A stretch of DNA of 64,000 nt from Daphnia pulex (Eukaryota > Arthropoda > Branchiopoda > Diplostraca > Daphniidae), in the NCBI RefSeq assembly GCF_021134715.1, contig NC_060019.1:4216001-4280000 (forward strand), given 5' to 3'. The translations under genes were made by a program, and so were the position numbers. The notes beneath the pieces are model-generated. The model was not told where the DNA came from. It did no database searches and saw only the letters and a list, made by a program, of their open reading frames with translations. Below, one piece after another: positions 36,496 through 49,135 of the stretch. The first letter of the stretch is position 1. Each line of letters opens with the position of its first letter.

Positions 36496-39400
36496 ATGGA
36501 AAAAGATGTGTATGGAGAAGAGGCTTGGCAATCTATAAACAAAAACTTTGATCATGTGAAGGGTAACATTTTTCAGAAGTTCCAAATCTTAGCAGAAATA
36601 AGAACTAAAATCAAATATAAGTATGTAACACAATTCTTTTCTCTGTGTAGGCCTGTATTTAGATCATGCTGGAAGTACTCTATATTCTAAATCAATAATA
36701 GAGAATTCACTTACTGAACTAACCCAAAATTGTTTTGGGAATCCACATAGTCGAAACATCCCAAGCAAAATAACAAGTGATTTAATTGATCAAACACGGA
36801 TTGAACTTCTTGATTTCTTTCAAGCAGACCCTGACCAGTATGCTGTAATATTTACATCAGGTATTTTTTTTTTTCATTTAATTTAAATTAGAAGAAAATT
36901 TTTAGTAACTCTGATCTCTGAAAATTAAATAGGTGCTACTGATAGTCTCAGACTAGTGGCAGAAAGCTTCAAATTTTCAAATGACCCTGATGTTGGTGAA
37001 TGTGGTTCTTTTGTGTACATTAAAGAGAGCCATACATCTGTCATAGGAATGAGAGAATACTTTAAATCATTTGTTCCATGTTATGCTTTACCATGTGATG
37101 AAATCACGACGTACTTAAACCCAGGAAGCGCAACTATTCCCATAGCTGAACACAAAAAATCAAATTTTTTATCTTCAAATACCGATGAAAATAAAGGTGA
37201 TTAATTAAATATTTAAGAGGGTCCAACGTGCAAGCTTGTTTAAAATAAATATCCATTTGTCCCCTTTTTTTACACAGTTAGCCATAATGAGAAATGCAGT
37301 GCCAACCAACATGAAAAATTCGAGTCATCGTCCAACTCTTTGTTTGTCTTTCCTGCCCAGTGCAATTTTAGTGGTTTCAAATATCCTCTAGAGCTAATCG
37401 CGTTTGCCCAAGAAAATGGCTTCTCCGAAATGAAGAGTGATCTGTGTTTAAACAGAGAATTAATTAGAAAACAGAAAAAGAAAAATAATTGGTTTTGCCT
37501 TTTGGATGCTGCCTCATTTGTGGGCACCAATCAATTAAACCTTTCCGTTTGGAAGCCAGATATGGTGGCTATATCTTTTTACAAGATATTCGGTTACCCA
37601 ACAGGTACGATCAGCCTTGCATGAAAAGCATTTAGCATCTTAACTACTTATGAATTTCTCTCTTAGGTTTAGGTGCTTTAATTGTGCATCGACGAGCTAA
37701 TCGTGTGTTACAAAAAAAGGTATTCGGCTATTGGCAACATAGCAGTCTTTTAAATATTATTTGGTTCCTTTTTTTTTCTTTACTGTTAAACTTAAGTATG
37801 TTGGAGGAGGAACTGTGGATGTTGTATCGTCATCGCGAGACTTTCATGCAGCTCGCCAACTGCTGGAAGAAAAGTAAAATTTGTCGTTTATTTATTTTAT
37901 TTTACTAACGTTTCGCATATTCAAAGAAGTTTATTGGTATGGTCTTCTTTAAAAAAAAAAGTTAAAAAAATTAACAAAACAGTCCTGTCCTGTTAAAAAT
38001 AATTTTTGGTTTTTTGCGGTTATTTGTAAACAGAAATAATATAAAGATAATCACCATGTCTTAGTTGAAAAAATGATTAAATTAATTTTTTTAATTAATC
38101 AAATAATTTTTTACCCTCAAACAGATTCGAGAATGGAACTATCAATTTTCTTGCAATACTCTCACTTCGCCATGGAATGCGTGAGCTGAAGCGACTCGTT
38201 ACAACAATGGAGAATGTATCCATCCATACCTTTCAGCTGGGACAGCTATTGTACGTAACCCTGCGCAAGCTGAAATACGCCAACGGAAAATCTTTGGTGA
38301 AAATATATTCCCACACGGAATTCACCGATCGACATCGCCAGGGTGCTATTGTCACTTTCAATCTTATGACGGAAAAAGGCGATTATATAGGATATGCTCA
38401 TGTTGGAAAAATTTATTATTAGCGTTTTTCATCAACGAGGAAAATTAATATAATTTCACTTTAGGTAGAAAAAATCCTCGCTCTCTATGATATTCACGTG
38501 AGGACAGGCTGTTTTTGCAATCCTGCCGCATGTCAAAAATTTTTAGATTTATCTGAAGAGGATTTGTGCTCCAATTATCTGGTAAGTTAACCTCATAATG
38601 CTGCCATAATGATTTTAAAAATTATGCTGGAGTCATCTATTTTAAGGCCATTTTTTAATCATCAAATGATCGTTGTGGTTGCTTTAATGTATAGTCTGGT
38701 CACAAATGTGGCGATGAGAATGATTTGATTGACGGACGCCCAACTGGAGCTGTGCGCGTTTCTTTTGGTTACATGTCACAGGGAAATGACGTCGTTCAAT
38801 TCGTCAACATTCTGCGCCAGTGTTTTCTTCAAGGTATGTTGTATGATTTACGTCATAGTAACTTTAACGTACAAATTTTAAATTTTTAGGCCAGTGTGAA
38901 AAAGTGGAAATGGAACCGGAGCAACTTGTGTCGCGCCAACCCAATATTGAACTCTCAGGAATTTGTATATACCCAATTAAATCGTGCGGCGCTTTTAGTC
39001 CAAAAGCCTGGCCAATTTCTAAATCAGGTTTATTATACGATCGATGTTGGGTTATTGTAAATGAAGCTGGAGCGGCTTTGACACAAAAGCGAGAACCGAA
39101 GCTTTGGTAAATAAACTATTTAATTTTTTATTTAAATTCTGCATTCATACTATACACTACGATTTTCAGTAAAATTCTGATAATTTGATTTGATATTAGT
39201 ATGATCCGACCAGAAATTGATCTAAAGGAGAAAAAACTTATTTTAAAATGCCTTACACAACCTTCGATTACGATGGATATAGAGGATTGTAACTTATCCG
39301 CTACAAATGAACTGAAGTTTACCAAGATATGTGGAAGAGTGATGCGATTTGCTGAATGTGAGTCCGTCGTCAATGAATGGCTGAGCAAGGTAAAAAAAGG

Positions 39401-40074
39401 CAAAAATATTAGTAATGAACTTGTCCCATACTGTGTATAAAAATAATTGTTAAGGTCATCGGCCAACCAGCTCTGAAACTGTTAAGATGTTTTGAATCAC
39501 ATTCGTCCTTAGTAAACGATTCCTCATTCCTGCTTGTCAATCTAAATAGCGTCAGTAGGTTACAAATGCAGTTCAGGAATGATGACTCATCGGCACCAAT
39601 TTCCACGGTAACTAATGTTTTTCATCACCATTTCATGAATATCTCCATGTATCGCAACAATAGGAGCATTATTTCATGCATTTCTTCTTTTTAGGAAGAA
39701 TTGGTGACGAGATTCCGAGGCAATTTTGTGATAAGCGGCGCAAATTCTTTTGAGGAAGATAGTTGGACGAAAATAAAAATTGGGCCGTTCGCTTTTAAGG
39801 TAAATTCAATTTAAAAAATGTAATGAAATAAAAATTGATTGGACTGTTTGATCTTATGCAGAACGTTGGTCCGTGCTATCGGTGCCAAATGGTTTGCGTG
39901 GATCAAAATACTGCCAGCCGAAATCAAGAAGCTTTATCGGTCTTGGCCAATTTCCGTGGCAAAAAAATGCCGTTTGGAATTTGTCTTGAAATGTCTTCGC
40001 AATCCAATGGTTCAGAAGTTGTTGAAATTGGTTCCCGGATAGTACGTGATTATACCGAGGATTCTACAATTTAA
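36496..40074 (+). CDS. mocos: molybdenum cofactor sulfurase (maroon-like), 802 aa
   Basis: Fourteen exons: 36496-36562, 36651-36860, 36933-37196, 37278-37604, 37667-37719, 37797-37873, 38125-38401, 38465-38581, 38695-38833, 38890-39106, 39200-39389, 39455-39607, 39695-39799, 39862-40074. All are in frame. The N-terminal two thirds is a class-V aminotransferase/NifS-like domain: '[11 protein letters not shown]' near 25, the PLP lysine K283 in '[11 protein letters not shown]', and the sulfur-carrying cysteine region '[12 protein letters not shown]' at C441/C443. From about 525 a MOSC N-terminal barrel ('[12 protein letters not shown]') and a MOSC domain (about 640-802, '[12 protein letters not shown]') follow. 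The enzyme transfers sulfur from cysteine to the molybdenum cofactor and so activates xanthine dehydrogenase and aldehyde oxidase in the cytosol. Length matches insect maroon-like proteins. It appears intact. Confidence 0.95.
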
Positions 40075-41651
40075 TTTCGCAATTAAAGTTTCATATGTAT
40101 AGCCTGTGTGCATTGTTATGTTATTAGTTATTATTACACAAATGATTATTAATTATAAAATACTTTTAACTTTACTGCGCATATGCGTTTAATACATGTG
40201 GTAAATGTGGTAAATACGTGTAGCTTTATTTGCGCGAAAGGTTTAAAAATTTAATACTGGAATATTTAACTAGAAAAATTGAATAAAAATATACAATAAA
40301 AATTAATAATACATCAATGGAAGCTTGGAAGGATATTCTCCATGTGTCCGTCGACGCGGGCACAAACTTTCCCGGACCTGTCTGACGCGGAATAAGTCAC
40401 TTATTCTCTATTTCGATTCCTAACCTAATGAATAATGATATTTGGGATTCATAACAGATTTCCTGTGATAAAAAGGTTTGATTAATTTTAGTGACGAACA
40501 CTGGAACGCATGATTGTTGGTTTAATTCTAAAATATAATTCCGATTTAAAAAAATAAAAATTGAACACGTAAAATTATTATGAAGCACAAAGCAACACTA
40601 GGTCAGTATAAATTGCATTTCCTTCCGTATAATTTTTTACCCAGTTGAATAATTAAATAATACAAATAAAAATTATTTTCCGCATAGTCCTGGCAGAGCT
40701 ATAGAATACATAGTATTCTATAGGTCTGGTCCTGGAGGTAACCGGTAAATCGTACTCTCATTCGGATTGCTTCTGTTCGACATAATAAAAAAAAAGTTCT
40801 AGGACACACACGAATCAGCAGGTATAGCCAGAGAATCACTGAAAGAAATTTGCGCCATTATCGCTGTTCCGTTTCGACACGAAGTTGGAGAACTAGGATA
40901 GCAATCACGTTTAAAGAGCAATCAGTTTTTTTCAATATTGGTTTCCATATTCTCCGCTTAAGTGCAGCAAAGATTCAAACATAACGGAAGAAACAAAAAT
41001 TCAAAGCAGAATCATTTTGGGGGGATCTTAAATTTGATGCAGAATCCCAAAGATTGATGATGCCAAAGCTATAACTTTAATCCAATTTGTAGACAGGAAA
41101 ATAAAAAGTATTAAGCATGGATTATCCTTTCAAATGATTTATTAATATAAACAATATTCATGGCTTGATATAGACAATAACATTGTGTACATAAGGTCTG
41201 GTAAAATCGGTAAATAGTAATAAAATCGGTAAAAAGTAGCTGTATGCATAATTTCGCTTAAGCATTGTATACAAGGCTTTAACTCCGTCAATGAGTTTGA
41301 TGAGACGGTCGGTTAGAACTTCATTGTCACTCAATTTTTTTTACAACATCGTAGTCTTCATCAATTCCTCCGCTTCCACACTCATTCAACTGGCCCCTTT
41401 GACTATTTCCTCGTCAGCGCCCAGAAAAGAAATTATGAAATCAAGTCTTAATTAAAATATAATTTAATAATAGTATACCCTTTTTTCTGCCTTTGGCAAC
41501 TCTGCCTGAAAGTCAAGATCAAAATTAATAACAGAGAATTTTTTTAGCCAGCTGTTAGTCTGCTCCGTCAATTTTTATATGCAAGGCTCGAAAGAGGAGG
41601 ATTGAAAAGGTAAAATTGAATAGATTGAAACAGTATTTTTCTGGAACAGGT
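40075..41651. other. AT-rich spacer with one perfect 11-bp hairpin
   Basis: No gene was seen. CTATAGAATAC (40699-40709) and GTATTCTATAG (40713-40723) form an exact hairpin with a 3-base loop, flanked by partly complementary CTGG-containing sequence. A possible non-coding leader of the next gene may lie at 41575-41649, where a TGGAACAG acceptor precedes its ATG. Confidence 0.4.
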
Positions 41652-44006
41652 ATGAGGAAAAAAGGCCTTTTCAAAGAAGTCAATGAAAAGCATTCAGCTG
41701 AAAACATCCCAAAGAAATCTAGAAGTAATAAAAAAACATTGCCTGCTCATGTTATTGAAGAAAACAATGTTGAAGGATTTAACAGCCATGAGGAAAATCG
41801 CTTAAAGTATTTCAGAACCATAATGGAAGATGAAAATAAAATAGCCTCAGATGAAAGAAACCTGAATAAAAAATTAGTTAAAAGAGGATTTCAACAACCA
41901 GAAATCAGTCGGTACATTAAAGATGTCTCGTCTGACAATTACAACACCAACAAGCACCGAATGATTCGAATCATGTTTCTTGTAATTAAATAAATGCTGG
42001 AATATAATAGAGTTTACATAATATAAAATAATCTACTTTATAAAACTAGGCTAACCAGCTTGCCAGAGACGCCGGTGTTGAATTACTCATTTTTGGGTAT
42101 TTCCCAAATGTTACTGTGGGAAGTTGTGCAGCATGGGCATTTGGTGAAGAGACTAAAAATTTTGTAACGAAACCAACAGCCAAATCTTTTCTTGAACATT
42201 GGGAAAATTTATTTTCATTAAAAGAAGGTATATGGTGACAAATTTGTTATTCAATTAAAGTGAGATAATAGAATTTTTTCTCCTAGATATACGTCAAAAT
42301 CCAGACAAGGCAAATGTTGATGTTGAAAATGAAGAACCACACACTGAAAATGTTGAGTTAAACAAAGAAAAAGAAGTTGTTGGTGTTCATGTATCACACA
42401 TTGGTTTAGAAGGTGAAAGTGTGGAGCCAACAAATATAGAGTCAGAAGCTGGTGGTGTGGAGTCATCAAACAAAAAGTCCTTTGAACCTGAGCAAAAACA
42501 TTTTCCATCACACTTGATTCCAGGAACACAACATCCGTCCAGTACTTTTACCGTTACACTGACACAAAGTGAAGATGGCACATATTTACCACCACCACAT
42601 CTCATTGGTATTATGTGTAAATCGTTGATTGCATTGAGTAAATAGCCTATAACAAACTTGACAATTATTTATAGATCAACTAGATGCCTGGGGATTGGGT
42701 GCGTCACCATCACCCATAATTAATACACTTGCTCCACCATCATCCGGACAGCTGTTGCTTGAAATTGCAACAGGTGACACAATTTAATATCCCCTAGAAA
42801 AATTGGATTTCTTATGTCTTCATATTGTTATTTAATTAACAGAATCGACATCCGATCGAACAGGGGCTTCAAATGTGGCTGCGTCTGAACTTCCAGTCCC
42901 AGTAAATGGTAAGAAAAAACGCCAAAATAATTCGCAAAAAAACTAAAAGCTAATATTAAATTTCACTAGGCTCAAAACGAACAGTTCCCGTACAGGGTCC
43001 AGCAACAACTCCAGTTGAGTTCGATACAACACCGACGCCATTTGGTACCACTAGTACACAAAAATTCTGCTACTGCCATTTCTACGGACCAACCATTGAC
43101 AGACATTTCGCTAAAAGCTCGAATTACTTCGAGCGAATCGCAGGTTTTTCCCTCTGGATCATCGTTAGGCTCAACTTCAGGAGAGAATGCACAAACTAAA
43201 GGACAAGCTTCTCCAAAACGTTTGCCGGCTGAATTAACAGCAAAGGCTGCTTCCAATCCTTCGCTGCTCCATCCTGTAACTTCGAGTGAAGCGCAGGTTC
43301 TGATCACAGCGGTGATTTCAGCTGCCAATACTTCCATTGGAAACCCAGTGTTGCGATTTCAAGAAACCGGACAACCAGTTACAAAAAATAAAGGTAAAAC
43401 GAATGTGATTCCTATTCGTAGATCATAGTACTTTGCTCGACTCGACTTACTCGACTTTGTTTTCTTATTTTTTGTTCTTGTATTAATAAGCTACGGTTTA
43501 TGAACAGACTTAACTGCAGGAAAGAAGGTGCGCCAGAAAGAACAAGAGCCTCAAAATCATTTGCCGGTTGAATTAACAGCGATGACCGCTTCGAATCTTT
43601 CGTCGTTCCCTCCTGTAACATTGAGTAAAACGCAAGTTCTTATCTCTTCTCCTAGTCCGCCGGTTTCAGTTGTCACTATTCGCAGTGAAACACCCGAACT
43701 ACCAACCCCTGAAACTGGACAATGGGGAACGGATAATGGAGGTAAAGCAAGTTTAATTCATAGTCTTTGTTTTTGTATTTTATAACCTTATTCTTAATTC
43801 TTGTACGATAATCTATGATCCTTTTCACAGTATTGGCGTCGTCGGATTCTGCATCCGCTTCGATTTTCAATCAACAAAAGCGGAAGAAGTGTGTCGAAAG
43901 TGAAACAAGTACGAAAAAGAAACGCGCTGTTTCAAAAAATGTTGCCTCAACGAAACAGACACAGCGGAAGTCAACAAGAACATCAAAAACAAAATTGTTA
44001 AATTGA
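41652..44006 (+). CDS. unrecognised nuclear-type protein, about 604 aa
   Basis: Exons: 41652-41981, 42050-42227, 42287-42607, 42675-42773, 42843-42908, 42970-43393, 43520-43741, 43831-44006. The first two encode a basic, then compact region with a conserved-looking core ('LARDAGVELLIFGYFP', 'AAWAFGEETKNFV', about residues 100-165). The middle (about 170-380) is acidic to Ser/Thr/Pro-rich and disordered. The end is a lysine-rich tail ('QKRKKCVES', 'STKKKRAVSK') fit for nuclear import. Exon 7 is a diverged copy of the 3' part of exon 6 ('LPAELTAKAASN' versus 'LPVELTAMTASN', both followed by a TQVLI-type block). Exon 6 holds one base too many for the frame, at a run of five A (43060-43064). All other joins fit. 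I do not recognise the family. Confidence 0.7.
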
Positions 44007-45221
44007 GATGGCTTAAAATTTGTACAGTCAATTATTGTACACTGAAATAAAGAACAATTTCACCAATTTTGTGTATTTGTTCAATTGCATTTCATTCATT
44101 TGTGCACAAGGTACTGAACAGATGGGTTGTAACAATTAGATGATTGAATAACAATAGATGATTGTAGATGCAGACACAAGAAAACAAGTTCACCGTTAAT
44201 AAAGGTCGCTATTTTGGTTAGTTCGATACTACCGAAAAACTGTTACGACGTATCTTATATTGGTAGGCATTATAAAACCATAAAAGTCCCTAAAAATAAC
44301 TCTATTGCTTGTAGTACTTTTACATCAAATCGTGGTCTAGTGGTTAAGCCGGAAGGCTTTCAACTCCGGGGTCCGTGGGTCGGCCTAGTCAAATTTCCGA
44401 TTTTACTCAAATGCTGTCGATTATCGATGATTTTAACCCCAAATTGTCGGTTTCGAATCGAAATATTATTGATTTTAATTTTAATAACTCCAAATTCTGT
44501 TTATGAGAACTAAATCAATGAAATATAACGTAAATTTTAATTTCCCTTGATTCCCTTAATTTCCCTTGAATTCCGGTTGATTGATAAATTAATTATAAAA
44601 GATAATCTAGCCCTAAGTTTCATATACCTTTTTGTAAAAACCGCGTAAAAAATTTCCCTATATGCTCATTTCACTTTCACCCATGAGCCATGATTGGTGA
44701 TTCGCACGACCTCGTCTGATTCTGAAAATATTTTTAAAAACAGTCAAAACAAAAACAAAGCAGTAAAAACAGAACACTTGTCATGTTCCAAGTAGGAGTA
44801 CATATAGTATTCCGTCAACCTAACCTTATTATTATGTACATCGGTGATTTAGCCATTAAACTTTTTATGTCTGAATATTCGGATGCCTAGACTAGAATAT
44901 TGTGATTTACATTCAAGATTCAAGCCAATAAAAAAATACATATCAAAACGCAAAAATAATTTCCTTTATCGTGTCAAAAACTTTTGTTCTTGTTCTCTAT
45001 GTTTTCAGCTTTTTAAGCACTCGGCTGTATCTACTATGCAGGAAAGGCTCTAAAAAAAATTCTATATTATGCGACTTGTGCTTTGAAATGTATTAAAAAC
45101 CTTGAAATTTCTATAGTATTTGTTCGTTAAGCAACAGACCAATATTTATATTTTATAATTAAGACACAATATTCCTTTCGGAACAAATTCAGTTCACATA
45201 ATTTGATTTTCTTTTAATATT
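44007..45221. other. spacer with a tRNA-like sequence
   Basis: AATAAA near 44045-44050 probably ends the upstream gene. On the plus strand at about 44327-44395, GTGGTCTAGTGGTTA matches a tRNA A-box and is followed by a GGCTTTCAAC anticodon-like loop (TTC, Glu), but the B-box and acceptor pairing are poor. That suggests a tRNA remnant or SINE head rather than a gene. The remainder is AT-rich with no gene seen. Confidence 0.4.
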
Positions 45222-47900
45222 TTAAGGAGGTGTCAACGTGCTGCTGCCAATATCTTCTACACTAAAGTTTCCCAACAGATCGACAATAGATGACAAATTA
45301 ATGCTTGAAGATGACGATGAGAAGGCCTTAGGTTCTTGTGAACTGAAATTTCTCCGCTTTTTACTTCTAGAACTCGAAGGGCGACACTTTTCATCATTTG
45401 AAATGGTCGAAACGGAGTTTTTCGACGTACAAAAGGAGTCAAAATCCATGCTGTAGTGTGGTTCTGCTTCTTGGTTGGTTAAGTCGGATAAGTTTCCATT
45501 GATAGTTAATAACTGAGATCTTGAATTCGTTGCATCAGAGGAAGCATTGTCGATTTTTTCACTGAGCTCCTGCAATATTTCCTCTAAATTGCTTTGTAGA
45601 TTTTTGAGCGAATTTACACAATAATTGTTTGTAACGTTTCTCGAAGCATCTTGTGAGCTAGCCAATGAAACATCATTTTGCCCTTTTTGTTGTGCGTCGA
45701 ATTGTGGAGGTATAGGAGAAGCAGATTTAACTAAATTGATGTCTCGAGTGAGACTGCCCTTGACCATCACTGAAGTTTGCATTTTACCACTCGTTGTTGT
45801 AGAAACAGATTCGCACCGATGATTTTTATCCAAGACGTCGAAGAGATTTTCCGAGTATACGTATCTTTCTTTCACCTTTTGATTGAATGAGAATGAAGAA
45901 TTTTCTTGCTTGTCACTGCATTGCTCGACAGGTTTTTTCCCCTTTCCTTTCCTTGAAATCGTTTCGTTTGATGTTTCTTCTGCCTTTGTCAACGGCCTGC
46001 AGGATTCTAATATCAAGTGGTTCATTTTGGGGGCAAATTCGCGAACGGCAGCATACACGGAATCGAGGATTCCTTGAATTTCTTGGCTTGGATCTTTTGT
46101 ATCCGAACGACGATGGGAGACAGCAGAAGTAAGCTTCAGCTCTTTCAAAACGTCCTGAAGTCGCTCCAAGCAAATTAGAAAACTTTGGGTCAAGGAATCA
46201 TTTGAAATGTCGTTTTTAACAACCTTAGGGGGATCAGAAAGCATGGGTTTCATTGGTAGCATTTTTTGTTTAGCGCCAAGATGTACGACATCCTCCTCTA
46301 ATTTAGTAATCCTAGTTCTTGCCGACTCCATTTCACTACGCATTTTGATCACTTGTTGCTCTGCAACGCTCCGTAACTTCCTTTCGTTCAATAGGTCAAT
46401 CCTGCAAGAATTTCAATACACATTAAAATTTGATCTGAAATGTAACTAACTTAAAATGTCACTTTACATTGGATCTGTAAGTTGCTCCAGAGGTTTATTT
46501 TCGATCGCTGCGTCGGAACATTTTGTACTATAGTTAAACGAAAAAAAAATCTTGGATTAGCTAAGTTATGTGCGGACTATCAAACTATGTTATGTACACA
46601 CGATGAAAGTAAGGCAAAAAATAAAATAAATAAAAAAATAAAAGTTATTTTTATTCATACGTACTGATTTCGTGAATTTGATTTATTCTCAGCCTTAGCA
46701 ATTGGATTGATTTCTTTGGAAGATGTAAGATCCTTCACTAAATAATTTTGTTTTACCTGATTTGCTAAAACAAAATTTGAAAGGTGCTTTGGTAGGTTGA
46801 TAGACTCAAATATGAAAGAAGGCTGCTTTAATGAATTAGACTTGAGAACTTCTTTCAACTTGTTCAGCAGTTTAGAATTTAAATTATTATTATTGTTTAT
46901 GTCAAGAAAAATTAAGGACTGATTTTGTTCTGCAGCTCTTATAAGCTGTTCTATATGAGTGTTTTCCAGGTTACTGTATAAAATAAATAATCAATTAAAT
47001 ACATTTAATTTAATTATTCCAAAACATGTAGAAAAAATTACCAATATTGTAAATCAATTGCTTTAATCCATCGATCTTCATACAAAACCACAGCTAAATG
47101 TCTTACAGCATCACATAGGTGCTGGTTGCAACTCAAAGAAAGTCTTCTTAATCCTCCCATCAAGTCTAAATTTGGAGTCTCTCCTCTTAAAGAAGCTTTC
47201 CAAGCAGCATTTTCTCTGGCTACAGCCTGGAAATGTACAAGTGACACCAGTGGTTTTCCTGCACTACATGTCAAGCCACAACTTCTCAAATCTAGCCACA
47301 CTAAAACAATGTTTGGCTGTATAGGTGTTGGTCACATTATTGAATATGGAAAAAATAAAATATTACCAATATTGGGTTTCATTTTAATGGCCTCTGAAAT
47401 ATTTATTAATCCTTCATCACAAATTTTGCTTCCTGCAAGGCTGATATGCTGCAATGAATCCGAATCAACAATTCCCTGCAAATTTTTAACAATAAAATAA
47501 AATTCCATAAAGCATTTCCACAAAAACAGCACTGTGAATAACATACCTTACTAAGCTGTTGAATATCTGCATAACTAAAAGGTAAACCAACTAATTCCAA
47601 TTTGGTCAAAATATGATTGTGGCTCAAATGAACACTAAGGCTTTCCATAAATGAATTAAGATGTTTCAGCTTTTGTTTGTGAATTTTGTCGTTGACTGCT
47701 AGGTCAACATCACTGGCCACACAAATTTTTTTAATAGTAAAACTACTTTTCAAGGCAGACAAAATAGGATTCCATTCAGTAAGTGGTATTCGGAAAAATT
47801 TGAAATTAAGAATGGCATCTGCCAAACAAGCCTCGATGACATGTAGAGGTGAAGTTCCTTTTAGTAGACATTCTCGTCTGTATCTTGATTTGAAATCCAT
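45222..47900 (-). CDS. cep78: centrosomal protein CEP78, 756 aa
   Basis: Six exons: 47900-47547, 47475-47367, 47300-47042, 46973-46665, 46527-46468, 46401-45222. All are in frame. Exon 3 uses the TTTTAG acceptor just left of an apparent CAG site, because only that keeps the frame. Residues 1 to about 270 form the leucine-rich-repeat region typical of CEP78, including 'LEVIEACLADAILNF'-like start sequence, 'HILTKLELVGLPFSYADI', 'GGLRRLSLSCNQHL' and 'WIKAIDLQYCNLENTHI'. Residues about 375-410 form a coiled coil ('MRSEMESARTRITKLEEDV') and the Ser-rich tail follows. CEP78 sits at the mature centriole wall, binds the EDD-DYRK2-VPRBP ligase and regulates CP110 and ciliogenesis. Length is near that of vertebrate forms. 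Confidence 0.9.
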
Positions 47901-48866
47901 TAGATAAAACTCCTAGCATAGTTCAATAATAAAGATGCTTGAACTTATTGCCACAATCCCACAACAACTGATCGATGTTTGTTAACTCTTTCTTTCGAAT
48001 TTCTCACAACATTGCAATTTCGGTAGCTAGTAACGGATGCTGCGTCGAAAATTTATTAATTACGTCATTCCAAATTGGTGTTTTTTTTTAAATAACATAT
48101 GTAGTTGACTAGTTGTCATCAGTAGAGTAACTTAACTAAAATTTTATTAAACTAATAATTTTACTTAACTAATATTGTAATATATTTCACAGTACAAAGC
48201 AAACGGCTCTTTGCATGCTCGCTTGAACGGCTGACGGGTCAGCCGATGGGTTTGAAATCTTTCGGATTACTGATGGGGTTCGAAGGCAGCTCGTAAAGGT
48301 GAATTTATTTAATAAATTTGCCGTCCAGTCATCGTCATTCAGTTGTTTAAATATTTCAGCTTACCCATTGGATCGCAGACGACCAGCATCCTGTCAATCA
48401 ATTTTTGCAGCCTATTTTACAACGATCCACTCTCGCTCTTAATTAAATTATTATTAAAAATTTTAAATAATTAACAACAATTTTCAAAAGAGTTTCATCA
48501 GGTGTTCTTTTAATGTAGTATTGTAAAGATTTGATAAGGAAAATAAGGATTGCAGCAGAAGCAGAACTTAAGTTCACATTCACTGTTGCGGCCATCTTTC
48601 AATTAATTTTCTACTAGAAACGCACGATTGTTTAACTCGCAAATTGCAAGTGATTCAACTCCCAAATTCCTATCACTGAAGAAATTTAGATAAAAGTCAA
48701 TAGCTGTTGCTGCGTTGCTGCCTTTCAGCCAATATCTAGATGTTTTGGACACTCCGTTTCCGTGACTGGATCTTATTCAAATGAAAATTAGGAAAAAATC
48801 GTGAATTTTTCTGAAATTCTCATCCACTGAAATTAAAAAAATGTCATTTTTAAAAATAGATTATAT
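47901..48866. promoter_or_regulatory. spacer upstream of CEP78
   Basis: Holds the CEP78 promoter (reading leftward). A GGCTGAC-GG-GTCAGCC palindrome lies at about 48228-48243. No gene was seen. The right end abuts the SINE at 48867. Confidence 0.35.
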
Positions 48867-49135
48867 AGTTGGCGAGCGGGTGAATTGAATAAGGCGTCAC
48901 TTACAAACAGATGCGCTTTGAGGCAAAGGTTCGAACCCCCTAGTGAGCTTAATTAGTTGCTCACACACCCGCTTAGCGCCACTGTGATGGAACTTTCGGC
49001 GAATCTAGTGATTCTAGACAGAGGTCCCGGACGCGGGGCGAGGCTCAGACCTAGAATCCCAATTGGTAATCAGGTGCTGAAGGTGTAATGCCGGACGAGA
49101 TGCTTGATCTAAAGTCACACTAGAGGGTTATAAGT
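48867..49135 (+). repeat. tRNA-derived SINE, copy 1
   Basis: The head reads like a class II (Leu/Ser-type) tRNA: GGCGAGCGGGT A-box region, TAAGGCGTCAC, and B-box GGTTCGAACCC at about 48928-48938. An unrelated body follows with CTCACACACCCGCT, AATCTAGTGA, CCCAATTGGTAATCAGG and GATGCTTGATCTAAAGTCA. The copy at 50441-50727 has the same order in inverse orientation, which establishes a family with two members in this window. RNA polymerase III promoter boxes are intact enough to recognise. Confidence 0.8.

Noticed and set aside
44327-44395. tRNA-Glu-like sequence
   Set aside because: The anticodon-like loop reads TTC but the stem is mispaired and the B-box is poor.
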